DNA from: Pseudomonas nitroreducens
GTDB taxonomy: Bacteria; Pseudomonadota; Gammaproteobacteria; Pseudomonadales; Pseudomonadaceae
Reading direction: 5' to 3'
DNA: 64,000 nt
Assembly: GCF_024170165.1 (NCBI RefSeq)
Contig: NZ_JALJXP010000010.1
Coordinates: forward strand, 124,001-188,000
A program made the translations under genes and the position numbers. This document shows positions 41,427-50,320 of the stretch, in pieces (positions within the stretch are counted from its first letter, which is position 1; every line of letters starts with the position of its first letter). The notes beneath the pieces are model-generated. The model did not search any database. It saw only the letters and a list, made by a program, of their open reading frames with translations, and had not been told where the DNA came from.

Positions 41427-42776
41427 TCAGTGGCTGGTGAGGCTGGCTCGCAGCGGGCGGAACGCCTCGCGCAGTTCCTCGCTGAACAGCTGCGGCTGCT
41501 CCCAGGCGGCGAAGTGGCCGCCCTTGTCCACCGCGTGGAAGTAGTCCAGCGACGGATAGGCGCGCTGCGCCCAGCTCTTCGGCGCGCGGTAGATCTCGCC
41601 GGGGAATACCGTGATGGCCACCGGCACCTTGATCTGCGCGGTCTTCTGCGCGGCGGCGCTGAAGTTGTTGTTGTTGTTTTCCCAGTAGAAGCGCGAGGAG
41701 GAAGCACCGGTGTTGGTCAGCCAGTAGAGCGAGATGTCATCGAGCATCTCGTCGCGGCTCAGCACGCGCTCGGGCTCGCCGCCGCTGTCGGTCCAGGCGG
41801 CGAACTTCTCGTACATCCAGGCGGCCATGCCGACAGGCGAGTCGGCCAGGGAATAGCCGATGGTCTGGGGGCGGGTCACCATCATTGCGCCGTAGGCGGC
41901 ATTGCGGCCGAAGAAGGTACTCAGCGCGTCGAAGGCGCGGCGCTCGTCGGCACCCAGTCCGGCGGGCGCCGGCGCGCCGCTGTTGATCGGCCCGACCAGT
42001 TCCGGCGGCACCGTCGCCGGCATGTTCAGGTGGATGCCGAGCAGGCCGGGCGGCGCCAGGCGGCCGAGGGCATCGGAGATCACCGAGCCATGGTCGCCGC
42101 CCTGGGACACATAGTGGCTGTAGCCCAGGCGCTTCATCAGCACGTCCCAGGCGCGGGCCACGCGGTCCGGGCCCCAGCCGGTGGCGGTCGGCTTGCCGGA
42201 AAAACCGTGGCCGGGAATGGCCGGGATGACCACGTCGAAGGCGTCTTCCGCGCGTCCGCCATAGGCCACCGGGTCGGTCAGCGGGCCGATGGTCTTGAGG
42301 AACTCCAGCGGCGAGCCGGGCCAGCCGTGGGTGAGGATCAGCGGCATGGCATTCGGTTCTTTCGAGCGCACGTGGATGAACTGGATGTCCACGCCATCGA
42401 TGCGGGTGATGAACTGCGGCAGCGCGTTGAGCTTGGCCTCGGCACGGCGCCAGTCGTAGTCCTTGCCCCAGTAGTCCACCAGCGCGCGGACCTTCTCCAG
42501 CTGGATGCCCTGCGAGGCGTCATTCACCGTCTCGCGGTCCGGCCAGCGCGTCGCGGCGATGCGCCGGTGCAGGTCGTCCAGTTGTTCCTGGGGCACCTGG
42601 ATGCGGAACGGCCGCACGCTGTCATCGGCGATGGCGGCGTTGCTGGTGGTGGCGGCAAAGGTCTGTTGCAGCAGGTGATGCTGGCCGTCACCGAGCAGGA
42701 ACAGGCCCACGGCGGAGGCCATGAGCGTGCGGCAGAAGCGGCGACGAAGGTGAGGCGATAACGGGGCGGCTGGCAT
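41427..42776 (-). CDS. Epoxide hydrolase with EHN N-terminal domain, exported
   Basis: A 449-residue protein. A twin-arginine-like or Sec signal comes first (RRRFCRTLMASAVGLFLL). The EHN domain follows at about 55-160 (VRPFRIQVPQEQLDDLHRRIAATRWPD). The hydrolase core has LILTHGWPGSPLEF (HGWP), GHGFSGKP, and the Asp nucleophile in VSQGGDHGSVIS. KGGHFAAWEQPQLF is the His region. Relatives are microsomal/juvenile-hormone epoxide hydrolases. AGGGAGATC precedes the ATG at 42776. It is first in its operon; three copies of a palindrome lie in the promoter region shared with the histidine kinase. Confidence 0.9.
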   Translation of the reverse strand: MPAAPLSPHLRRRFCRTLMASAVGLFLLGDGQHHLLQQTFAATTSNAAIADDSVRPFRIQVPQEQLDDLHRRIAATRWPDRETVNDASQGIQLEKVRALVDYWGKDYDWRRAEAKLNALPQFITRIDGVDIQFIHVRSKEPNAMPLILTHGWPGSPLEFLKTIGPLTDPVAYGGRAEDAFDVVIPAIPGHGFSGKPTATGWGPDRVARAWDVLMKRLGYSHYVSQGGDHGSVISDALGRLAPPGLLGIHLNMPATVPPELVGPINSGAPAPAGLGADERRAFDALSTFFGRNAAYGAMMVTRPQTIGYSLADSPVGMAAWMYEKFAAWTDSGGEPERVLSRDEMLDDISLYWLTNTGASSSRFYWENNNNNFSAAAQKTAQIKVPVAITVFPGEIYRAPKSWAQRAYPSLDYFHAVDKGGHFAAWEQPQLFSEELREAFRPLRASLTSH

Positions 42777-42853
42777 GGTCGATCTCCCTGAGTCACTGGC
42801 CGACGGATCGGCGACCTGCAGCGATCTCACCAAAGCCCGCGAGGTACCGCGAT

Positions 42854-42867
42854 TGCACCATGGTGTC
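42854..42867. promoter_or_regulatory. Palindromic operator-like site 1
   Basis: TGCACCATGGTGTC, consensus GAYACC-WW-GGTRTC with a degenerate left half. It lies 78 bases upstream of the epoxide hydrolase start. An identical 14-mer is found at 51768-51781. Confidence 0.6.
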
Positions 42868-42871
42868 GGTC

Positions 42872-42885
42872 GATACCTTGGTATC
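42872..42885. promoter_or_regulatory. Palindromic operator-like site 2
   Basis: GATACCTTGGTATC, with perfect 6-bp arms and a TT centre, 18 bp centre-to-centre from site 1 (about two helical turns apart). Confidence 0.6.
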
Positions 42886-42920
42886 GGGCCACCGCGTGAC
42901 GCACCAGCGGTACCGCAGCC

Positions 42921-42934
42921 GACACCTAGGTATC
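42921..42934. promoter_or_regulatory. Palindromic operator-like site 3
   Basis: GACACCTAGGTATC, one mismatch between the arms. It is 49 bp from site 2 and 63 bases before the histidine kinase start, so the three sites could control both divergent operons. Confidence 0.55.
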
Positions 42935-42996
42935 ATTGGCAGCCCCGCCAGTGAGGCGCATGCTCGCCCCTCGGCCAGCGCCGGGAGAGGACCGGT

Positions 42997-45795
42997 ATGC
43001 ACAACGAAGTCGTCGACAAGTTGCCCGACATGGCGTGGACCGCCAGCGTCGAAGGCCGCCTGGAAAGCGTCAACCAGGCCTGGCGTGCCTATGCCGGCCG
43101 GAATGTCGATACCCTCGGCGAGCATGCCTGGCAGGCGCTGGTGCACCCCGATGATCTGCCGGCGCTCCAGCATGGCTGGCGTGTTATCCGTCAGTGCGGC
43201 GTTGCCCACGACCTTCAGGCCCGCCTGCGCCGGCACGACGGTGTCTATCGCCGCTTCCTGCTGCGCGCCCGCCCGCTCACCGACGAGCTCGGCGCCTGCG
43301 CTGGCTGGTGTGGCCAGAACATCGATATCGACGACCTGCTGCCTGCCGCGCCGGCCGCCATCACGCAGGGCACCCAGGACCTCATCGACAGCATCCCGGC
43401 GTTGATCTCGCTGATGACGCCCGCCGGCGAGCTGGAGTGCGTCAACCGGCACAACCGCGAGTACCTCGGCGCCAGCTTCGACGAGCTGCGGCGCTGGACC
43501 AGTTCCGACACCATCCATCCCGACGACCTGCCCTCGGCACTGGAAGCCTGGACGCACTCGGTGGCCACCGGCGAGCCGTACAACTTCCAGCAAAGGGTAC
43601 GCGGCGCGGACGGCATCTACCGCTGGTTCCACGTGCGCGCCCTGCCCCACCGCGACAGCGACGGGCGCATCCAGCGCTGGTTCGTGCTCAAGGTGGACAT
43701 CGACGAGCAGAAGCGCGACCAGGTGCTGATCGCCCAGGCCCAGCAGTCGCTGGCCCGCGCGCTGGGGGAAGTCAGCGCTTCCGAAGACCGCCTGCGCACC
43801 CTGATCGATGCCGTGCCGGGATTCGTCTGGCGCACCGATCCGGACGGCAGCGTGGAATTCCTCAACCAGCGCTGGTTCGACTACACCGGCATGACCGCCG
43901 AGAACGCGGCCGGCGTCGGCTGGATGACCGCCCTGCACCCGGACGATGCACCGGCGCTCGGCGTGTACTGGCAGGGCCTGCTGGAAGCCGGCAGCGCCGG
44001 CGAGTTCGAGGCGCGCCTGCGGCGCTTCGACGGCAGCTACCGCTGGTTCCTGATCCGCGCGGTGCCCCAGCTGGACGGGGCCGGCCGGGTGCTGAAATGG
44101 TACGGCGGCAACACCGATATCCATGTGCGCAAGTGCGCCGAACTGCTGCTCGCCGGCGAGAAGCGCCTGCTCGGCCTGATGGCCGGCGGCTGTGCCCTGC
44201 CGCAGGTGCTGCAGACCCTCTGCGAACTGGTGGAAGCCAACCTCGAAGGCAGCCGCTGCGCCGTCACCCTGGTTGCGCCGCGCCACGGCCGCTCGCCGGA
44301 AGCGACACTGCGCCTGCAGGCCGGCGCCGCACCGCACCTGCCCGAGTCGCTGCAGGGTGGTGTCGACGGCCAGCCGCTGGGTGCCCAGAGCAGCCCCCAG
44401 GCACTGGCGGTGCTGCTGGGCAGCATGGTGCGGGTCGACGACCTGGCCGGCGAAGTGCGCTGGCCCGAGTGGCGCCAGCAGGTGCAGGACTGCGGCCTGC
44501 AGGCGCTGGCGGCAATGCCGGTGGTGTCCACCGATGGCGAGGCGAGCGGCATCCTCTCGGTCTACTTCACCCAGCCCCGTGCGCTGGACGAAAACCTCTG
44601 CGCGCTGATCGGCCAGTTCACCCACCTCGCCAGCATCGCCATCGACCGCGCCCGCAGCGAAGCGGCCCTGCGCCAGAGCGAAGCCTTCCTGGCCAAGGCC
44701 CAGCGCATCAGCCTCACCGGTACCTTTTCCTGGCGCGTGGACAATGACGAGATCGCCTGGTCGGAGGAAATCTACCGGCTGCTCGACCTGCAGCCGGGGC
44801 TGACGCCGGGGTTCGAACTGATCTTCTCGCGCATCCACCCGGACGACCGCGCCACGGTGGAAGCCATGCTCAGGCGCCAGCGCCGCGACGGCTGCGATTT
44901 CGAACACGAGCACCGGCTGCTGCTGCCCAGCGGCGCCGTGCGCCACGTCCATCTCGTCGCCCAGGCCACCCGCGAGGCCGACGGCGCGCTGCTGTACATC
45001 GCCACGGCGCAGGACGTCACCCAGCGCCGACTCGCCGAGGAAACCCTGCACCGGACCCGCGCCGAACTGGCCCACGTCGCCCGCGTCGCCAGCCTCGGCG
45101 CGCTGACCGCGTCCATCGCCCATGAGGTCAACCAGCCGCTGGCGGGCATCATCACCAACGCCAGCACCTGCCTGCGCATGCTCGGCGCGGAAACGCCTAA
45201 CCTGGAGGGCGCGCGGGAAACCGCAAGGCGTACCATCCGCGACGGCAACCGCGCGGCGGATGTGATCAAGCGCCTGCGCTCCCTGTTCGCCCGCCACGAG
45301 GCGGTCAGCGAGCAGGTCGACCTGAACGAGGCCACGCGGGAAGTCATCGCCATGCTGCACAACGAACTGCAGCGCCACGGCGTGACGGTGCTGCCCGCGC
45401 TGCAAGAGGGCTTGCCTGCCGTGAGTGGCGATCGCGTGCAGCTGCAGCAGGTGATCCTCAACCTCATCCTCAACGCCATCGATGCGCTGAGCGATGTGCA
45501 TGACCGCCCGCGGCAGCTGCGCATCAGCACCGGCCACGACCTGGACGCGAGCATCTTCCTGGCGGTGCGCGACAACGGCGCGGGCTTCGCGCCGGAGGAT
45601 GCCGGCCGGCTGTTCGATGCTTTCTTCAGCACCAAGCAGACGGGCATGGGCATCGGCCTGTGGGTCAGCCGCTCGATCATCGAGCACCACACCGGCCGGG
45701 TCTGGGCCACCACCCACGACGGGCCGGGCTCCACCTTCATCTTCGCGCTGCCCCCGGCATCACCCAGCCACGACCAACCGATGGAGATCCGCTGA
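42997..45795 (+). CDS. Soluble multi-PAS hybrid-type sensor histidine kinase
   Basis: A 932-residue kinase without membrane segments. PAS domains lie at about 5-110, 125-250, 265-385 and 560-680. Each has the HPDD or FLNQRWFDYTG/ HPDDxxxxxxxW pattern and ends in a PAC-like DID or QDVTQRRLAEE. A GAF-like domain is at about 395-550. HisKA follows with SLGALTASIAHEVNQPLAGIITNASTCLRML (phospho-acceptor His in IAHEVNQP), and HATPase carries NLILNAIDAL, VRDNGAGF and TGMGIGLWVSRSIIEHHTG. The HEVNQPL form is typical of FixL/NtrB-like kinases. It overlaps the following receiver gene (TGATG) and is divergent from the hydrolase operon. Confidence 0.93.
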   Translation: MHNEVVDKLPDMAWTASVEGRLESVNQAWRAYAGRNVDTLGEHAWQALVHPDDLPALQHGWRVIRQCGVAHDLQARLRRHDGVYRRFLLRARPLTDELGACAGWCGQNIDIDDLLPAAPAAITQGTQDLIDSIPALISLMTPAGELECVNRHNREYLGASFDELRRWTSSDTIHPDDLPSALEAWTHSVATGEPYNFQQRVRGADGIYRWFHVRALPHRDSDGRIQRWFVLKVDIDEQKRDQVLIAQAQQSLARALGEVSASEDRLRTLIDAVPGFVWRTDPDGSVEFLNQRWFDYTGMTAENAAGVGWMTALHPDDAPALGVYWQGLLEAGSAGEFEARLRRFDGSYRWFLIRAVPQLDGAGRVLKWYGGNTDIHVRKCAELLLAGEKRLLGLMAGGCALPQVLQTLCELVEANLEGSRCAVTLVAPRHGRSPEATLRLQAGAAPHLPESLQGGVDGQPLGAQSSPQALAVLLGSMVRVDDLAGEVRWPEWRQQVQDCGLQALAAMPVVSTDGEASGILSVYFTQPRALDENLCALIGQFTHLASIAIDRARSEAALRQSEAFLAKAQRISLTGTFSWRVDNDEIAWSEEIYRLLDLQPGLTPGFELIFSRIHPDDRATVEAMLRRQRRDGCDFEHEHRLLLPSGAVRHVHLVAQATREADGALLYIATAQDVTQRRLAEETLHRTRAELAHVARVASLGALTASIAHEVNQPLAGIITNASTCLRMLGAETPNLEGARETARRTIRDGNRAADVIKRLRSLFARHEAVSEQVDLNEATREVIAMLHNELQRHGVTVLPALQEGLPAVSGDRVQLQQVILNLILNAIDALSDVHDRPRQLRISTGHDLDASIFLAVRDNGAGFAPEDAGRLFDAFFSTKQTGMGIGLWVSRSIIEHHTGRVWATTHDGPGSTFIFALPPASPSHDQPMEIR

Positions 45796-46166
45796 TGGCC
45801 ACGCCCCTGCTCGTGTCGGTGGTCGATGACGACGAATCGGTGCGCGAATCCCTGCCGGACCTGCTGCGTGAGTTCGGCTTCGAGGTGAACGCTTTCTCCT
45901 GCGCGGAGGACTTTCTCGCCTCGGACGCCCTGCAGCGCACCCGCTGCCTGATTCTCGACGTGTCGATGCCGGGCATGAGCGGGCCGCAACTGCAGAAGGA
46001 ACTGGCGCAGCGGGCGATCCCCGTGCCGATCATCTTCATCACCGCCTACAGCGACGCGACCACCTGCCCGCGCCTGCTCGCCCAGGGTGCGGTGGCCTGC
46101 CTGCTCAAGCCATTCAGCGAAGCGGAACTGCTCAAGGCGCTCAGCGCCGCCCTGCCGGTCGGCTGA
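45795..46166 (+). CDS. Stand-alone response-regulator receiver
   Basis: A 123-residue receiver with no output domain: LVSVVDDDESVRESL, LILDVSMPGMSGPQLQ (phospho-Asp), IIFITAYSD, and LLKPFSEAELLKAL (conserved Lys). It starts inside the kinase stop codon, so it is translationally coupled. It could relay phosphate from the kinase or be inhibitory. Confidence 0.92.
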   Translation: MATPLLVSVVDDDESVRESLPDLLREFGFEVNAFSCAEDFLASDALQRTRCLILDVSMPGMSGPQLQKELAQRAIPVPIIFITAYSDATTCPRLLAQGAVACLLKPFSEAELLKALSAALPVG

Positions 46167-46198
46167 CAGCCCGGTCGACGCCACTCGGAGGACATGGC

Positions 46199-46885
46199 AT
46201 GTTGCACCACTCTCCCCCTCATCCACGCTCATCCCCGCGAACGGAAACCCGGCCCATGCCAGAGGCGACACCTATCGTCTACGTGGTCGACGACGACATC
46301 TCGGTGCGCGAGTCGCTGGAGCTGCTGATCCGCTCCGCCGGCTGGCAGCCGGTGCTGTTCGATGCCGCCACGGCCTTTCTCGGCGCGCCGCCGAGCCACG
46401 CGCCCTGCTGCCTGGTGCTGGACGTCAACCTGCCGGACCTCAACGGCCTCGACCTGCAGCGCAGCGTGGCGGGCGCACGCCCGGCGATGCCGATCATCTT
46501 CATCACCGGTTATGGCGACGTACCGCTTACCGTGCGCGCGATGAAGGCCGGCGCGGTGGAATTCCTCACCAAGCCGTTCGACAGCGACACGCTGCTGCAA
46601 GCCATCGCCGACGCCCTGGAGCACAGCCGCGCCGCGCTCGGCCAGCAGTCCCGACTGGACTCGCTGCGCCAGGCCTACGCCCTGCTCACCAGCCGCGAGC
46701 GCGAAGTGCTGGAGATGGTCGTGGCCGGCCGCCTGAACAAGCAGGTGGCGGCCGACCTGGGGATCAGCGAGATCACCGTGAAGGCACACCGTGGCCGGGT
46801 CATGCGCAAGATGCAGGCGCGCACCCTGCCGGACCTGGTGAACATGGCGGCGCTGCTCGCCATCACGCCGGCCGCGGGCCGCTAG
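46199..46885 (+). CDS. FixJ/NarL-type response regulator
   Basis: A 228-residue FixJ-like regulator. A receiver (YVVDDDISVRESLELLIRSAG, CLVLDVNLPDLNG with phospho-Asp, FITGYGDVPLTVRAMKAGAVEFLTKPF) is followed by a LuxR-type helix-turn-helix (LTSREREVLEMVVAGRLNKQVAADLGISEITVKAHRGRVMRKM). The ATG at 46199 has GGAGG seven bases upstream; an internal Met at 46256 matches the usual family N-terminus and cannot be excluded. With the kinase and receiver it forms a FixLJ-like trio. The 3' end overlaps the convergent STAND gene by 23 bases. Confidence 0.92.
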   Translation: MLHHSPPHPRSSPRTETRPMPEATPIVYVVDDDISVRESLELLIRSAGWQPVLFDAATAFLGAPPSHAPCCLVLDVNLPDLNGLDLQRSVAGARPAMPIIFITGYGDVPLTVRAMKAGAVEFLTKPFDSDTLLQAIADALEHSRAALGQQSRLDSLRQAYALLTSREREVLEMVVAGRLNKQVAADLGISEITVKAHRGRVMRKMQARTLPDLVNMAALLAITPAAGR

Positions 46886-49766
46886 TTTCGACTCCGGCGG
46901 TATCGCCCAAGGTCCGGCGCAGTTCGTCCAGCTGACGAACGTCCAGCGTGTCCAGGCCCTCTTCGAGCTGGCAGCTGTGCAGCAGCTCCAGCGCTGCAGC
47001 CGTCTCTCCCTGCCTGGCCCGCAAGCGCGCCAGGTCCAGGCTCGAACGCAGCACCCAGGCGCGAGCGCCCTGCCCGCGCGCCAGGGCCAGCGAATCCTGC
47101 AGCACATGCGCCACCGCCTGATCCCCTTCTTCTCCCAGCGCCCCGATGATCTGCGCCTCGATGCGCATCAGCTCCGGCAAGGCATAGGCATCACCGCTGC
47201 TGCGGCAGTGCGCGATGCAGCGCCGCGCCACACCTGATGCGCGGCGGTATTCGCCGGCGAGCACCAGGCCCTCGGCCAGGGCGATCTCGAAGGAGGTGGT
47301 CAGCAACTCGTAGCGCATGCCATGCAGGCGCGTGAGGCTTTCCTCCAGCTGGCGCACGGCGTCGCCGGGTTGCTCACGGCGAATGGCGATGGCCGCGCGC
47401 AGCCCCGCCGTCGCTGCCTGGTACGGCGCAAAGGCGTTGGCCTCGGCGATCCGGCTGAAGGTCGCCAGGCTACGCTCGGCCTTGTCCAGCTCACCGGTCC
47501 AGATGTGGATGCACAGCGTCCACACCAGGGCGATGCAGTGGGTCGCAGGGTGGTTGAGTTCCGCCGCCTCGGCTTCCACCTGCTCCGCCCAGCGCCGCGA
47601 CTGGTCGGCGCAGCCGAGCAGCCACAGCGTGCGGGCCAGGGCCAGGCCGGTACGGTTGTGGTGGTCGAAGCCATAGTGCAGCGTGCGGCTGCGCTCCGAG
47701 GGCAGGCTGTTGCGCAGGGACTTTTCCAGCTCCTCGCGCGCTCGCTGCTGGTCGCCCAGCAGGTGGTGGGAAATGCCCGCCAGCGAGGCGGCTACCGCCA
47801 CCGCTTCCGGCTCGCCGAGGGTATCGCCGACCAGCACCGCGCGCTCCGCCCAGGCCAGCGACGAGGCGAAGTCGCCGATGCGCTCGTAGAATATCTGCAG
47901 GCGCCCCAGCACCCGCAGTTCGGCCCAGTGATCGCCCAGCGCCACGGCGATTTCCAGCGCGCGCAACAGGGCCTTGCCGGCGGCCTCGCTGTTGCCGCGG
48001 GTGAACATCAGCACCAGCCCGAGGGCGGCCTGCAGTTCCATTTCCGTGGGCGTGCCGAAGTAGCCCAGCTCCAGCAGTTCGGTGGCCCGCGCACACCAGG
48101 TGCGGCACTCCACCTGCAGCGAATAGTGCAGGAACAGCGGTGCGCTGGCCGCCGCCAGCGGCAGCGCCAGGCCGGGGTCGCCCTGCGGGCCGAAGCTCCA
48201 CTCCAGTGCGCTGCGCACGTTGCCCAGCTGACTGGCCAGGCGCGCGCAGCCCTCGTAGATCACTTCCGGCATGCTGCCCAGCTGCTCCAGCAACCACAGG
48301 TAATAGGCGGCGTGACGGAAGGCCAGTGCGTGCGCGTCCTCGAAGCCGTGAGAGGCCGCCTTTTCACGGGCGAAGGCGCGGGTCATCTCCAGCAGCCTAT
48401 AGGCCGTGGCAGCTTCGCTGCGGTCCACCGCCACCAGGCCCTTGGCGGTCAGCTCATCGAGGAGGGCGGCGGCTTCCAGCGCGTCGATCCGAGCGTCGGC
48501 GACGACCTGCGCGGCCGCCTCCTGGGAGAACGGCCCGACGAAGATCGAAAGGCGGTCGAACACCAGTCGCTCGTATTCGGACAGCAGGCCGTAGCTCCAG
48601 TCCAGCATGGCGCGCAGCGTCTGGTGGCGTGGCTGCGCCGTGCGCCGACCGGACCAGCTGAGGGAGAAACGCTCGCCCAGCAGCCCGTGGGTGGCCTTCA
48701 CCCCATGGATCGCCACACGCACGGCCGCCAGTTCGATGGGCAGGGCCATGCCGCCCAGGCGCCGGCACATGTCGGCGATCAGGCCAGGGTCGCCGTCCTG
48801 CCATTGCAATGAGGCATTGGCGGCCCTGGCGCGCTCGACGAACAGCCGTACAGCAGGGAACTCCAGCAGGGTTTCGACCGGCACAGCGTGCGGGTCTTCG
48901 GGGAAGTCCAGCGGGCCCAGCCAGTGCGCCTCCTCGTCCCGCGCGCGCAGCGGCTCGCGGCTGGTGGCCAGCAGGCCGACGCCGGGCGCAGCATCGCGGA
49001 TGCGCTCGGCCAGTGCGGACACCGCGTCCACCACGTGTTCGCAGTTGTCGACGATCAGCAGCAGGTCCTGGCTCTTGAGGTGTGCCAGCAGCACCGCCAG
49101 CGGGTCCTCGGCCTGCACCGGCACGCCCACCGAGGCGGCCAGGGCCGAGGCCACCAGCTGCTCGTCCTCCACCTGGGCCAGGTCGATGAAGCGCACGGCC
49201 TGCCGGCGCTCGGCGAGCAGGCGATGGCCGACCTCGTTGGCCAGGCTGGTCTTGCCGACCCCGCCAGTGCCGACGATGGTGAACAGCCGTGGCTCACGCA
49301 GGCGCTGCAGGATCATCTGCACATCGGCCTCGCGGCCGATCAGCCGGACCCGCGGCGGCAGGCTGCCGACGCCTTCGCCCATGCTCACCGCTGGCAGCGT
49401 TGCCGGGGCGGCTTCGCTGCCGTGGTTCACCGGCGCGACGAAGGCATAGCCGACGCCGACCTGGGTAGCGATGTAGCGCGCACCGTCCTCGCCGTCGCCC
49501 AGGGTGCGGCGCAGGCCGGTCATGTGGAAGCGCAGGCTGCCCTCTTCCACCACCATGTCGGGCCACACGCGCTTGAGCAGCTCGCGCTTGGAGAGCACGC
49601 GGCCGGGCTTCTCCAGCAGGGCGAGGAGCAGGTCGAAGGCGCGTCCGCCGATATCCATCGGCTGTGCATCGCGGGTAAGCAGGCGCTTGCCGGGGACGAC
49701 CCGGAACGGGCCGAATTCGATAGGCGCTTTCAGTGAGGAGGACGGATCGTCCGCTGCGGACTCCAC
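46863..49766 (-). CDS. STAND regulator: winged helix, NB-ARC-like ATPase, TPR
   Basis: A 967-residue protein. Residues about 18-110 form an OmpR-type winged helix (FDLLLALLEKPGRVLSKRELLKRVWPDMVVEEGSLRFHMTGLRRTLG). LIGREADVQMILQRLREPRLFTIVGTGGVGKTSLANEVGHRLL carries Walker A, and LLLIVDNCEHVV Walker B. The C-terminal half is a TPR-like helical array (for example YRLLEMTRAFAREKAASHGFEDAHALAFRHAAYYLWLLEQLG). This is a common Pseudomonas/Burkholderia layout for large regulators of hydrolase or stress loci. It is convergent with the FixJ-like gene. A signal ligand is unknown. Confidence 0.9.
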   Translation of the reverse strand: MESAADDPSSSLKAPIEFGPFRVVPGKRLLTRDAQPMDIGGRAFDLLLALLEKPGRVLSKRELLKRVWPDMVVEEGSLRFHMTGLRRTLGDGEDGARYIATQVGVGYAFVAPVNHGSEAAPATLPAVSMGEGVGSLPPRVRLIGREADVQMILQRLREPRLFTIVGTGGVGKTSLANEVGHRLLAERRQAVRFIDLAQVEDEQLVASALAASVGVPVQAEDPLAVLLAHLKSQDLLLIVDNCEHVVDAVSALAERIRDAAPGVGLLATSREPLRARDEEAHWLGPLDFPEDPHAVPVETLLEFPAVRLFVERARAANASLQWQDGDPGLIADMCRRLGGMALPIELAAVRVAIHGVKATHGLLGERFSLSWSGRRTAQPRHQTLRAMLDWSYGLLSEYERLVFDRLSIFVGPFSQEAAAQVVADARIDALEAAALLDELTAKGLVAVDRSEAATAYRLLEMTRAFAREKAASHGFEDAHALAFRHAAYYLWLLEQLGSMPEVIYEGCARLASQLGNVRSALEWSFGPQGDPGLALPLAAASAPLFLHYSLQVECRTWCARATELLELGYFGTPTEMELQAALGLVLMFTRGNSEAAGKALLRALEIAVALGDHWAELRVLGRLQIFYERIGDFASSLAWAERAVLVGDTLGEPEAVAVAASLAGISHHLLGDQQRAREELEKSLRNSLPSERSRTLHYGFDHHNRTGLALARTLWLLGCADQSRRWAEQVEAEAAELNHPATHCIALVWTLCIHIWTGELDKAERSLATFSRIAEANAFAPYQAATAGLRAAIAIRREQPGDAVRQLEESLTRLHGMRYELLTTSFEIALAEGLVLAGEYRRASGVARRCIAHCRSSGDAYALPELMRIEAQIIGALGEEGDQAVAHVLQDSLALARGQGARAWVLRSSLDLARLRARQGETAAALELLHSCQLEEGLDTLDVRQLDELRRTLGDTAGVETSGPRPA

Positions 49767-49878
49767 GGGGCGTTTCTTCCGACAGGGGGAGTGGGCGCGA
49801 GACTGGCCCGCAAGTCCTAGCAGGATAGGAGTTTCGAGCGCGCGATCAAGCCTTTCCCGCGTGCTTTCATGCGGGCTG

Positions 49879-50298
49879 TCACGCTAAAAGGCTCAGGCTG
49901 ACCGCCATGTTGCCGCGCAACGCTTTCGAGTAGGGGCAACTGAGCTGTGCGGCATCCACCAGCCGCTGTGCCAGCTCGGGGTCCAGGCCCGGCAGGTGGA
50001 TCGCCAGGCGTGCGCGCAGGAAGAAGCCGTGCTCGCCGTGCATGAGTTCCACCTCGGCATCCACCGATGTGTCCGCCGGGAACTCCAGCTTGCGCGCATT
50101 CGCGGCATGGCGCAGGGCGCCGATGAAACAGGCCGACCAGCCGGCGGCGAACAACTGCTCGGGGTTGCTGCCCTGCCCCGGGGCGCCCGGCGGGGTCAGC
50201 CGGACCTGCAACCGACCATCATCACTGCGTGCTTCACCATCACGGCCGCCACGGGTATGGACGCGGGCGGTGTAGAGAACCTTCTCGATCGACTGCAT
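49879..50298 (-). CDS. ohr: Organic hydroperoxide resistance protein (Ohr/OsmC)
   Basis: A 139-residue Ohr-type peroxidase: GWSACFIGALRHAA carries the peroxidatic Cys57, and AAQLSCPYSKALRGN the resolving Cys121. EQLFAAGWSAC and the N-terminal VLYTARVHTRGGRDG match the Ohr subgroup. It is downstream (22 bases) of the sigma-region-2 gene and probably co-transcribed. No OhrR regulator gene is adjacent. Confidence 0.9.
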   Translation of the reverse strand: MQSIEKVLYTARVHTRGGRDGEARSDDGRLQVRLTPPGAPGQGSNPEQLFAAGWSACFIGALRHAANARKLEFPADTSVDAEVELMHGEHGFFLRARLAIHLPGLDPELAQRLVDAAQLSCPYSKALRGNMAVSLSLLA

Positions 50299-50320
50299 CG
50301 GGACTTCCTGAAACCTGGAT

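Noticed and set aside
42793-45717. A 974-residue minus-strand frame
   Set aside because: It is the shadow of the histidine kinase; the plus frame has PAS, HisKA and HATPase motifs.
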